Shown here one piece after another: positions 1 through 8,191 of a DNA stretch of 28,467 nt (positions are counted from its first letter, which is position 1; each line of letters begins with the position of its first letter). The stretch is from assembly GCA_934663645.1 (NCBI GenBank), contig CAKUKR010000022.1, positions 1 to 28,467 of the forward strand, read 5' to 3'. The position numbers and the translations under genes were made by a program. The notes beneath the pieces were generated by a model that searched no databases, was not told the origin of the DNA, and saw only the letters and a program-made list of their open reading frames with translations. The DNA is from an uncultured Muribaculaceae bacterium. Lineage in GTDB: Bacteria > Bacteroidota > Bacteroidia > Bacteroidales > Muribaculaceae.

Positions 1-89
1 CGGCCTTTTGACAGAATATGATGTCCAGCCCGGAAACAAGCTGGCTGATAATAAGTGACACTGCATTCGCCGGTTTGCCGAAAATTGTG

Positions 90-97
90 TATCTTTG
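90..97 (+). promoter_or_regulatory. Bacteroidetes-type -7 element (TATCTTTG)
   Basis: TATCTTTG matches the Bacteroidetes -7 consensus TAnnTTTG exactly and lies 7 nt before the ATG at 105. No good TTTG/TTG box sits 19-20 nt upstream. If it is used, transcription would begin almost at the ATG, giving a nearly leaderless message. It also argues against the upstream in-frame ATG at 18 as the start. Confidence 0.45.
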
Positions 98-104
98 TGG
101 CGTA

Positions 105-527
105 ATGGGGCTGTTGGGCAGACATAACGGCGACATAGAGTCGTTGCGAAGGAACTCGCGGACATTCCGAGCCGTGCTCGCGGCTGTCGCCGGGGCGTTG
201 CTTGTCGCTGCTTTCATCATCCGTGGCGTCAGGGGCAGCTCTCACGACAACTTTGTCATAGACAGCATGGAGTATTCCCCCGCTCCGATGCCATCCGGCG
301 AGCTTGTGACAGAAGCACCGGTACTTGCCGACACCACTGCCGCACGCGACACTGCCGCAGCCGCGCCCGCAGATGAATGCGAGGGTGTGGAGGAGCCGCC
401 AGAACCCGATTACTCGCGCTACAACTATCATGTCATAGAGGATATGGTCTGTCGGGTCGCCCATGAGGGGTACTATGCCAGCGTATACCATGTGAGCGGC
501 GACACTTGGGTGATGCTGTATGAGTAA
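105..527 (+). CDS. Membrane-anchored hypothetical protein, N-terminal part of an interrupted gene
   Basis: I do not recognise this family. From the ATG at 105 the product is 140 residues: a short basic N-terminus, one hydrophobic segment at about residues 22-39 (AVLAAVAGALLVAAFIIRG), an Ala/Pro/Thr/Asp-rich linker, then a small domain with YNYHVIEDMV and GDTWVMLYE. This suggests a single-pass anchor with its domain outside the cytoplasm. I prefer 105 to the earlier in-frame ATG at 18 because a TATCTTTG promoter element lies between them. The gene ends at a TAA (525-527), but the same frame stays open past it for 18 sense codons into the next ORF (582-818). The two are therefore probably halves of one gene split by a nonsense change. 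The function is unknown. Confidence 0.55.
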   Translation: MGLLGRHNGDIESLRRNSRTFRAVLAAVAGALLVAAFIIRGVRGSSHDNFVIDSMEYSPAPMPSGELVTEAPVLADTTAARDTAAAAPADECEGVEEPPEPDYSRYNYHVIEDMVCRVAHEGYYASVYHVSGDTWVMLYE

Positions 528-581
528 GGCGGCAACGAATACCTGCGCCAGTTTAACCCGGCGAAAAGGACATACGGCAAA

Positions 582-818
582 ATGATGAGGCTGGTATTGG
601 ACGACTTCAACGAGTACCACCTTGCGTCAGACCGCAACAAGACATACAGCGTGGGCTACTCGCGCATCATCTGCCGCTACCGAGGCAAGGTGAAGGAGGT
701 TTGGCCTATACACGGCATTCAGCCGATAGACCTCGACACACCCGACGACCCGGAGGACGAAGCCGAGGACATCTACTATGACGAGGAGGAAGACCTCTAC
801 CTGTATTACGGCCGTTAA
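582..818 (+). CDS. Acidic hypothetical protein, probably the C-terminal half of the preceding interrupted gene
   Basis: The product is 78 residues with no family I recognise. It starts MMRLVLDDFNEY, has a central basic stretch (IICRYRGKVKEVW) and ends in a strongly acidic, Tyr-rich tail (DDPEDEAEDIYYDEEEDLY). It is in the same frame as the ORF ending at 527, and the 54 nt between them have no stop: after the TAA the frame reads GGNEYLRQFNPAKRTYGK and then this ATG. The purine-rich GAAAAGGA at 563-570 could allow independent initiation. The simpler reading is that this is the distal part of one ~237-codon gene. It could be a real separate small gene; I cannot exclude that. Confidence 0.45.
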   Translation: MMRLVLDDFNEYHLASDRNKTYSVGYSRIICRYRGKVKEVWPIHGIQPIDLDTPDDPEDEAEDIYYDEEEDLYLYYGR

Positions 819-920
819 TGCCTCACCATCCATATTACCGCTGCATAGGGCGGATTTTCACGGCTTAGCGGCCTCAATGTCAAACAAAATCGCTAATTTT
901 CTACCTGTTAAGCACTTGAA

Positions 921-1312
921 ATGCCACAAGCCATGAATGATGTAGCGAAACCGATGCCTCGCGGCTTCTATGCGGAGGTGATGCAAATCCTCACAGAGGC
1001 GCGAGCCATGCCTGCCGCGCCGTCAACACAGCCATGGTGCAAGCCTACTGGCACGTGGGCAGACTGATCGTGGAAGCTCAGGGCGGCGAAGAACGCGCCG
1101 CCTACGGCGACGGACTTATCCGCGAACTTGCCAAACGCCTAACAGCCGACTTCGGCAAGGGGTTTACCACAACTAACCTGAAGAATATGAGGACTTTCTA
1201 CCTCACATTCCAAACAAGCCCAAAAGTTCAAGCTCCTCCACCCCGAAGCTGGGTAACCTCCTCCAATTTAGGTTCTATTGGTCAAGATTGCGGTAGCAAT
1301 CGGCTTGCCTGA
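921..1312 (+). pseudogene. DUF1016/YhcG-type PDDEXK nuclease family, N-terminal remnant, frameshifted and truncated
   Basis: Frame 921 onward reads MPQAMNDVAKPM, then FYAEVMQILTEARAM. At about 1010-1012 the frame must shift to continue as CRAVNTAMVQAYWHVGRLI, EERAAYGDGLIRELAKRL and FGKGFTTTNLKNMRTFYLTF. That order and spacing match the DUF1016 N-terminal domain (A-RAVN-AMVQAYW-IG--I---, YG--L---L---L---FG-GF---NL--MR-FYL-F). One missing base near 1011 restores M-A-C-R-A-V-N. After FYLTF the homology ends, the rest of the ORF (to the stop at 1310-1312) is unlike the family, and the C-terminal nuclease domain is absent. Intact members run about 340-380 residues and are often found near restriction and defence genes. 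The remnant is unlikely to be functional. Confidence 0.7.
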
Positions 1313-1318
1313 AGAAAG

Positions 1319-1354
1319 AATTAGGCTGCATCGCAAAAGCGGTGCAGCCTAATT
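1319..1354 (-). terminator. Intrinsic terminator of the large secreted-protein gene
   Basis: A 16-bp stem (AATTAGGCTGCATCGC against GCGGTGCAGCCTAATT, one G:U pair) closes a 4-nt loop. It begins 35 nt past the stop of the minus-strand gene at 1390. On the minus strand it is followed by the pyrimidine run TTCTTTCTTC, which fits rho-independent termination. It also lies just after the plus-strand pseudogene and could work there too. Confidence 0.75.
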
Positions 1355-1389
1355 CAATAAGAGACAGGCTTAGATAGTCTGTAAATAGC

Positions 1390-4300
1390 TCAGTTCATGA
1401 TATACTTGCGCCCATTGATGATGTAGATGCCTGCGGGAAGACCTTCGAGAGAGGATGCGTTTTCCCGAACCATGATTCCAGTGGGAGTATAGATATCGAA
1501 AGGAGCGGACAATCCGGCCTCAGATTCAATACCACGGATACCACTCACTTCAACAGTCACAGTGTTGGAGAAGGGTGACTCGAAGCAGCGTCCGGTATTG
1601 CTTTCAAACACTACAGTGACATTATATTGGTGAGATGAGGTGTCTGTGAGCGGAACGATGAAGGAATAAGCGTTCCCGTCCAGCTCGGTCAGCAATTCGC
1701 CATCACGATACACGTTGAAGCTGACTATCTTGTCAAACTGCCCGTAGCTTCCTTTCTCGAAAGTAACATCGTCAATGCCGAATACTTCGCTGTTAATTGG
1801 AGTGTTATGATGTATTGCGAAATAATGGGCGCCCTCAGGCAAGTAGGCTGTAATCTCTTTCCAGTTAGGCTCTATTTGAACGATGTTGGTTCCGTCTGCC
1901 GTTTCACTCTTGAGCAGTGTGAAATCCTCGATGTCAGTGCCTGTCGTAGAATACAAAATGTCAAAATTCTCAATCCAGGGTTCCGGATTTCCCGCGTAAT
2001 CCCTCTCGCAATAGTTGCGGGCATAGAACTTGATTTCCTGAGCATTGCCGGAAAGGGTAGGAGAAATAAGCCAATTGTCAGAAGGCAACACGTATCCGCC
2101 ATACACCTCGGAATAGTGGTAGACAGTTGCTGCATACTGCATACCTGAATGAGGCGCATATCCGGGATAATCATCCAAGAATTCACCATAGCGTGAAATC
2201 ATGTCAGCAGGACGGAATGTCATGTAGGCAAAGTTCTTTCCACGCAGAGGGTACGGATAGAACAGGTCTATGGTCTGCGAATATCCATTGTCGCCGCAGT
2301 ACGTAGTCCATTCTCCGAATTGAGTGAGCCATGGGTCATAGTCTTCGAAGCCGTCTGTCACAAGAGTCGGCTCTTCCGGTTCGGGGCGTCCCCAGAAAAG
2401 CAGGCAGCTTGCATTGTCGTCTGAAGTGACGGAGGTCAGATTGTCAATTGCAGGATAAAGCGTTTTCTGAGTCTGGACTTCCTCGAGCTGCAAGGAATTG
2501 TCGGAAGAGACCATGTCTTTATCATACACCACCTCACCCCGCAGGTTGAGCGGATTTGTATTATTGACGGGGATTTTGAAATCGAGATCAACGCTGTTGA
2601 CATTCAAAGGAGCCAATACATCGGAAACGGGTCTGCTCTTGAGCAAGCTGCCACCGTTATACAGATTGACAGTGTAGCCGGAAGCGTCATTGCTGCCAAG
2701 GTTCCTTATATCCACAGATGCGGTAAGATTTGTACCGACCGTAAGGATTTTCGGGAGGGTTATGCGTGTCACTGCGAGATTGTCAGGCACTTGATTAAAG
2801 ATGAAAATGTTGTCAAGGCCGATGTTGGTGTTGCTGCTTTTCGAAGTGCCTCTGAAAATCGGGAGTATGTACCGCTCATTCTTGAATTCCGACAAGTCCA
2901 CCTGAGCCTTATACCAACCGTCTGTTTCTGTGGACGAAAGGTCTATCGTGTTCACGACACTCTCCGAGCCGTCTTGATGTCGTATGACTACTTCAATTGT
3001 CGATTTGTCACCCGATGTCGCATAATAGTCGAATGTCAGATAAGGATGAGAGTCTGCTTCCATTTTAACCTTAGGGAGACCGAGTGAACATACATCGCCT
3101 TTTTTCACATAGCGAATAGCGCCACCAGCTTCATTTGTTTTCCAGGAGATAGAGTAACCGTCGCCGTCGGAACTGCGGGTTGCATCTATGATCCAATTGG
3201 TTGCATCAGTTCTGGAATTGACAGCATCGTTAGCCTCCAGGTATGCAAAGCCGTTAGCCAAGTCTCCCATAGGGAATGATTCTTTGAACGGCATACTGAT
3301 AGAAGGACCTATGATCAAAGGTGTGGTGGCGACTGCATCGCCTTCGCCGGCATCGTTTCCGGCACGCGCGCCGAGATACACCATGCCCTGCGTGGCAGAA
3401 CCTGAATACTCAGTGTTGTAGTCGAACGACAATTCCAAGCTTCCAGGCTCGCTTGCCGCAATAAGGTCGCCGATTGTCAGGCCAGAATCGGTCTGGACGA
3501 GTTTATAGAGATTCACCTTAACGTTGTTCGGATTTACATAGAAGCCTCTCTTGCCTTCAGAAGCCACTTGTTCCCAAGACGCTTTTATATGGTCAGTGCC
3601 GTCCGAAAGGACTACTTTCGCGGGAGTCTGCGGAATGTCCTCTCCGACATATATGTCGGCCATAGCTTGACGACCCTCTTCATTGTCCTTTGTAAGGATG
3701 ACTTGATAGCTGTGCCAGCCCGGAGCAGGCACTTTGGCATCGGTATAGACTGTGCTTTCTCCAGCTTTCATGCCTGGGAGTGTAGCAATTGTCTCATTGT
3801 CTCGCTTGATTATTACGCCGTCAACAGCACTAATTTCAGTGCCGTTTATGGTTTTTGAAGGAATCGTAAACGACAGCTTGGCTTCGAGAACGCCGAGTTC
3901 AGCAGGCGTTACGGTAAATGAGGTCACAGAGTCTGGAGAGGTGATAAGCGCGCCTTTTGCAATGCTGACATCATCAATGTCAATGGAATACTTGTCAGCG
4001 GCAGCGGTGTTGTCATGGAATCCGACATAGTATGTGCCGGCTTTGTCAGGCATGATTTCGCAACGGAACTCGCGCCATTCGTTAGAAGGCTCATTAGTCT
4101 CGACAAGAGTCACAGGGAATTTCGATGCATCGCATTCATCACCCATTCTCACCTCGAACGTGTTTCGCAGCTGTGTGTCGCGGCCTCTGTTCTTAGCTTT
4201 GAAAGTCAACATATAGACTCTTTCAACGCCGAGGGACAGAGGAGGCGTCACGAGCCAGTCATCATTGCCGTGTTCTGCATGATATTCAGAACGGGCGAAA

Positions 4301-6039
4301 GAGGAATCCTCCCAGCGCCAAGCCTTCCCGTCATGGTTTGCATCGAGCATTGAGAAAAGGATGAAATCACGAGCAGAGCTGAAATTGTTTACGTAGTCGC
4401 CGGTGATTGCCGGACCGACAGTGACTCTGTCAGAAGAGAGCGGACTGCCTTCCAAGTCGCCGTTTACAGCTATTACGAGATAAGTGCAGCTTGTGAGCTC
4501 GGAGACACGAACTGTTTCATTGAAGGAGGTTGATGTCAGGCCTGAAGCAACTCTTGTCTGTTTGCCGGAAAAGTTGTCTGCGCGGACAACATCGTATTTC
4601 AACGTACCCTGGTAGCCGTCGTTGATACCGTCCCAGGATGGTTGAGCCCACGAGAGCGAAACATCGTTGCCTTTGGCTGATATAGCGAGGTTCTCCACCT
4701 GCTGCGGCTGTGCATAGCCTACGTAAGCTTTGTGATTCTTTTTAGGAGACGAGCCCTCGGCATTTGCCACCGATACGGCAAAGTTGTAGAAGCCGCTCCC
4801 CTCATTCACTGTGACAGGCACGGTCACGGCCTGGCCCGCAGAGCACGAACCTGAAGCAACCTCTTTCTTGTTGGCGGTCACTGTATAAGAGAGGCTGCCG
4901 GAAAGCGGGTCGCCGCCGAAAGTCTTTGACGGAGCTGTGAATGACATTGTACCTGTATACGATGCTCCCGAGAAAGATGTTGACAGATTGTCCGGCGCAT
5001 CGGGGGCTTCATCATGAGTGTTTACCGGGGGTATGATCATGCCGACCATTTGGCCTACGAATTTGCTAACATAGGTGGCATGCCCAGTCTCGAGGTCCAC
5101 GGTGTAGATGCCGGATCCTCCGTCATAGTCAATAGCAGCCCAATAGAAGGTATCGTCACTCTGGTCAATCTCACCGGTCTGCGACCATGGTCCTTCCTCG
5201 CCGTTGATGGTAAGCCCGGTCGGTCCTATGAGTTTTTCCTCATTTGACTCGATGTCTATCTGGTACAGGTTGCCATCCCAGGCTATGCCGTAAAGGCGTT
5301 TGTCGCTTGTGATGCCGATAGCCACGTAGTTTCTCTTGCAAACGCCGTAAGAGGTACGCGTCATTGTAGGATAGTCTACTATACACCACTCTCTGCGGCT
5401 GAAATTCGGGGCATAGAATTGTCCGTAGACGGTACCGTCGGCTGCCTGCGCAGTCTCAACGGCCACCATTGTATAGGTGTCAGTCTGTTGGGTTGTTCCC
5501 TCCCAAGTTTCGATGTCGTAGGTGCTGATGTATTCATGTCTTTCCCTGCTGTCGGGGGCTGCATTCAGGTCGCCGCAGTAGCAACCGTATAATTTGCCGT
5601 CCTTGATCTGACAACCGTGGTAGCCTATCAGAAAGTCCTGCTGGCCGAGCAGTGAAATTTCTGCCACATCGGCAGGCTCGAAAGAGTAATAGCCGATAGG
5701 CCAGTCTGATTCACCCCATTCGCTGTAATACATGACATCAGCCCAGATAGTGGGTAGTCTCCGGGAGCCATCCTGCGGCGTTTCCGGCAGCTTTGCAGGA
5801 GCGGATGCACGCATTTTCCGGGCATTTCCCGGTTTCATGATGCGCCCGGCGACAGCAGGCAGATCCTGCTCGCGTCCTGGTCGCGGGGCTTGCTGCGAAG
5901 ATGCTGTCAGCGCCTGCATGCTTGTACCCGACGATGCAGCGCCAGAGGCTGCCGTCAGGTTCTCCTTGAGGTCTTGTCCCCAAGTGCTTGCCGGTACAGT
6001 CATCAAAGCAGCCAATGCTGTAAAGATAAATTTTTTCAT
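1390..6039 (-). CDS. Large secreted multidomain protein: FN3-like and MAM/choice-of-anchor-J-like modules, type IX-like C-terminal domain
   Basis: The product is about 1549 residues starting at MKKFIFTALAALM, a clear signal peptide. The frame extends 37 codons further upstream, but those codons overlap the probable promoter and would bury the signal. Order of parts: Gln/Ala-rich spacer; domain with repeated short Y/G/W motifs (~95-330); FN3-like repeats (~345-535); MAM/J-like module with DWLVTPPLSL and IDDVSI (~550-700); FN3-like repeats (~705-905); second J-like module (NWIIDAT, LDNIFIF; ~915-1090); CARDB-like segment (~1090-1190); third J-like module (DNWLISPTL, FGIDDVTF; ~1225-1435); final FN3-like repeat and a C-terminus ending LPAGIYIINGRKYIMN, typical of Bacteroidales T9SS-like sorting tails. 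It is probably cell-surface or released, binding glycans or proteins. No catalytic motif was recognised, so the substrate is unknown. The neighbouring TPR/AraC gene is a likely regulator. Confidence 0.8.
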   Translation of the reverse strand: MKKFIFTALAALMTVPASTWGQDLKENLTAASGAASSGTSMQALTASSQQAPRPGREQDLPAVAGRIMKPGNARKMRASAPAKLPETPQDGSRRLPTIWADVMYYSEWGESDWPIGYYSFEPADVAEISLLGQQDFLIGYHGCQIKDGKLYGCYCGDLNAAPDSRERHEYISTYDIETWEGTTQQTDTYTMVAVETAQAADGTVYGQFYAPNFSRREWCIVDYPTMTRTSYGVCKRNYVAIGITSDKRLYGIAWDGNLYQIDIESNEEKLIGPTGLTINGEEGPWSQTGEIDQSDDTFYWAAIDYDGGSGIYTVDLETGHATYVSKFVGQMVGMIIPPVNTHDEAPDAPDNLSTSFSGASYTGTMSFTAPSKTFGGDPLSGSLSYTVTANKKEVASGSCSAGQAVTVPVTVNEGSGFYNFAVSVANAEGSSPKKNHKAYVGYAQPQQVENLAISAKGNDVSLSWAQPSWDGINDGYQGTLKYDVVRADNFSGKQTRVASGLTSTSFNETVRVSELTSCTYLVIAVNGDLEGSPLSSDRVTVGPAITGDYVNNFSSARDFILFSMLDANHDGKAWRWEDSSFARSEYHAEHGNDDWLVTPPLSLGVERVYMLTFKAKNRGRDTQLRNTFEVRMGDECDASKFPVTLVETNEPSNEWREFRCEIMPDKAGTYYVGFHDNTAAADKYSIDIDDVSIAKGALITSPDSVTSFTVTPAELGVLEAKLSFTIPSKTINGTEISAVDGVIIKRDNETIATLPGMKAGESTVYTDAKVPAPGWHSYQVILTKDNEEGRQAMADIYVGEDIPQTPAKVVLSDGTDHIKASWEQVASEGKRGFYVNPNNVKVNLYKLVQTDSGLTIGDLIAASEPGSLELSFDYNTEYSGSATQGMVYLGARAGNDAGEGDAVATTPLIIGPSISMPFKESFPMGDLANGFAYLEANDAVNSRTDATNWIIDATRSSDGDGYSISWKTNEAGGAIRYVKKGDVCSLGLPKVKMEADSHPYLTFDYYATSGDKSTIEVVIRHQDGSESVVNTIDLSSTETDGWYKAQVDLSEFKNERYILPIFRGTSKSSNTNIGLDNIFIFNQVPDNLAVTRITLPKILTVGTNLTASVDIRNLGSNDASGYTVNLYNGGSLLKSRPVSDVLAPLNVNSVDLDFKIPVNNTNPLNLRGEVVYDKDMVSSDNSLQLEEVQTQKTLYPAIDNLTSVTSDDNASCLLFWGRPEPEEPTLVTDGFEDYDPWLTQFGEWTTYCGDNGYSQTIDLFYPYPLRGKNFAYMTFRPADMISRYGEFLDDYPGYAPHSGMQYAATVYHYSEVYGGYVLPSDNWLISPTLSGNAQEIKFYARNYCERDYAGNPEPWIENFDILYSTTGTDIEDFTLLKSETADGTNIVQIEPNWKEITAYLPEGAHYFAIHHNTPINSEVFGIDDVTFEKGSYGQFDKIVSFNVYRDGELLTELDGNAYSFIVPLTDTSSHQYNVTVVFESNTGRCFESPFSNTVTVEVSGIRGIESEAGLSAPFDIYTPTGIMVRENASSLEGLPAGIYIINGRKYIMN

Positions 6040-6119
6040 ACGCGGTTTTTTTGTGTATGTGTTATGTTCAGGTCGGAAACACCTTGTCGACACCTTACGG
6101 ACAACGATGATTCCAGTTG

Positions 6120-6151
6120 CAAAATTCCCTCTTTTTATCCCCAGCTCCAAA
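6120..6151 (-). promoter_or_regulatory. Candidate promoter of the large secreted-protein gene
   Basis: On the minus strand, TTTG (6151-6148), 20 nt, then GAATTTTG (6127-6120). This matches the Bacteroidetes -33/-7 layout with one mismatch at the first base of the -7 box. It predicts a 5' leader of roughly 75 nt before the ATG at 6039. Confidence 0.45.
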
Positions 6152-6224
6152 TTATCAGCATGCCCGTATGTCGCAGATAATTATTTAGGTCAAATTTGAG
6201 AATGATACGCGCTAATTCATTGCC

Positions 6225-8027
6225 TCAGAGGCTCTCGCCGTGAGCCGCTTTGGCACGGCATAATTTAAGGTATTCGGAAGGTGTCAGCCCTACGGATCTT
6301 TTGAATGCTGTGATGAAACTTGATCTCGACTTGAAACCTACGCTCAGCGCTATAGCCTCAATGGTGAGTTGTCCGTATCGGGTCGGATTGTTCAAGCGGC
6401 GACAGGCTTCCTTCACTCTGCGGTCGCTCAGAAGTGTGGAAAAGTTCTTCCCGGAACACTCGCTTATCGTTTGCGAGACATATCGGCTCTTTGAGCCTAT
6501 ATCCTCCACCAAGGAGGCTAAAGAGAACTCCGGAGAACAAATTTTGTCAGTGTCCTCGAGCACCATGAGGATTTTCTCATAGATCGATTTTTTCTCTTCC
6601 TCAGTCAAGTGGCTTCCTCGATAAGTTTTCTTTTCGGGATCTGGTTCGTCAGCATTTTTTCCCACGGATTTTTCGGCTGTCTGTTGCAAAGCCGTTGCCT
6701 GGTTTCTTAATTCATCTATTTCCTTACGGTATCCGCTCAACAGAGCGCGGTTCTCCTCATCGACCCTGAGGGCTTCAACGCTTTGCTGATACAGCATCTT
6801 GTTTTTGCGGCGGATTCGGCGGATATTGGCATACTGCAGAAAGACGACAAACAGTGCAATGGCGAATATTATCCCCAACGTTAGCAGCATTTTCCAGCGT
6901 CGTTCACTTTGCAGAGAAATTTTCCTCGTCTCCTCTTGCGCCGTTTGCAAGTCGTTCAGAAATTGGATGTCGACCATCCTTGCGAGCCGGTTTTCCGCCA
7001 TCATTTTCTCCATGATGCGCAGGGCTTTCAAGTCATATTTGTCAGCTTCCTTGCGGTTTCCGAATTCAAGGTATATGTCGCGTATGTTCAGATAGGCAGC
7101 GTGTATGAAATCTTTTGTCACCGTACTGTCTGCGAGAGCGACGAGCCTGTCCAGGCATTCAATGCCGCGTTGCCGGTCGCGGGCAAGCAGCGTTCCCTGC
7201 ATTGACATGAAGAAGATACGATAGGAATCTATTGTAAAGAGGCATCTCTGCCGGTAGCCGTCATTGCTTTTGGGGAATTTTGCCACACAGCTTTCCATAT
7301 TGTCAGTCCCGTGCAAAGCAGCGGCATAGTCGCCTCTGTCAGCAGCTGCAAGTGTGAGACAATGAGCTCTGATATAATCTGAACGGACGGTGGCGGGGAA
7401 ATGAGTTGTCAGATAGGCATCGATCTCGCTACTTATGGAATCCATTATGTGCATCCCGTAAGCATAGTTCACAAGATTATCCATAGCCGAGGAAAACACT
7501 TCCCAGTCTTTCACTTTCATGGCTGCGTGAACAGTCTTTTTGTACATGGCAAGTGTGCTTTGTTTGCCAGACGTAGTCTTTCCTATAAGTTCGCACACCT
7601 CATACAGCCCGGCGATTTTGCCATATATGAACGGAAGACGTTTGTCAAGATGATTTTCCTCGGCGATGTCCTGAGCTTTCAGCAAGCATGAATAAGCCTT
7701 GGGATAGTCGTAATAGTGACTGGCATACAGACTGCCCATTTTGCTGAGTGCTTCGCAGCAGCAATCCTTTTCCGCCAGTTTCAGGTCCTCCTGCCGGTCC
7801 AACTTATTTACGATAACAGTATAGCACAGTAACACGCTGTCTGTCTTGACTGACTTCTCATATTCGCTGGCTTTCCTAAGAAGAAATTCGGTGGAATAGC
7901 TCATGAATTTGGAGAAGTCGCTGTCTACGGCTTCTGTTCTTGCAAAAGCATCGGGGACAAAAAGAACACAACAAACCAGTATAAGCAGGCGAAAGAAGCG
8001 AGCTTTCAACATAGTTTGTTCATTCAT
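6225..8027 (-). CDS. Membrane-spanning TPR / AraC-type transcriptional regulator
   Basis: The product is 600 residues from the ATG at 8027. The frame opens earlier with a TTG (8069) and has ATGs at 8054 and 8048, but 8027 best places the signal/anchor segment (FFRLLILVCCVLFVPDAFA). A long helical region with TPR-like repeats follows, then one membrane helix (MLLTLGIIFAIALFVVFLQY, ~380-400), a coiled-coil linker (~405-460), and a C-terminal AraC-type double helix-turn-helix (~495-590) with SRYVSQTISECSGKNF and LSVGFKSRSSFITAFKRSVGLTPSEY. This architecture places the TPRs in the periplasm and the DNA-binding domain in the cytoplasm, a one-component membrane regulator seen in Bacteroidetes without any kinase. 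The gene lies 185 nt upstream of the secreted-protein gene on the same strand, so that gene is the obvious candidate target. The sensed ligand is unknown. Confidence 0.85.
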   Translation of the reverse strand: MNEQTMLKARFFRLLILVCCVLFVPDAFARTEAVDSDFSKFMSYSTEFLLRKASEYEKSVKTDSVLLCYTVIVNKLDRQEDLKLAEKDCCCEALSKMGSLYASHYYDYPKAYSCLLKAQDIAEENHLDKRLPFIYGKIAGLYEVCELIGKTTSGKQSTLAMYKKTVHAAMKVKDWEVFSSAMDNLVNYAYGMHIMDSISSEIDAYLTTHFPATVRSDYIRAHCLTLAAADRGDYAAALHGTDNMESCVAKFPKSNDGYRQRCLFTIDSYRIFFMSMQGTLLARDRQRGIECLDRLVALADSTVTKDFIHAAYLNIRDIYLEFGNRKEADKYDLKALRIMEKMMAENRLARMVDIQFLNDLQTAQEETRKISLQSERRWKMLLTLGIIFAIALFVVFLQYANIRRIRRKNKMLYQQSVEALRVDEENRALLSGYRKEIDELRNQATALQQTAEKSVGKNADEPDPEKKTYRGSHLTEEEKKSIYEKILMVLEDTDKICSPEFSLASLVEDIGSKSRYVSQTISECSGKNFSTLLSDRRVKEACRRLNNPTRYGQLTIEAIALSVGFKSRSSFITAFKRSVGLTPSEYLKLCRAKAAHGESL

Positions 8028-8129
8028 TGTCGTAAATAATCTTACCATTTTCATCTTGGATACCAACAATTCTTGGCAATCAATGCACCGGCTGGGTCAA
8101 TGACTTTCGGCAGCATAGAGGAAACGGCA

Positions 8130-8159
8130 CAAAGATAGCAATAATATTCCATTTATCAA
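8130..8159 (-). promoter_or_regulatory. Promoter of the TPR/AraC regulator gene
   Basis: On the minus strand, TTG (8159-8157), 19 nt, TATCTTTG (8137-8130): an exact match to the Bacteroidetes housekeeping promoter. It implies initiation near 8124 and a leader of about 100 nt to the ATG at 8027. It also separates this gene from the GH3 gene ending at 8192. Confidence 0.7.
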
Positions 8160-8191
8160 GGGATTGGCGATGCGGAACCGGCAATACGAAC

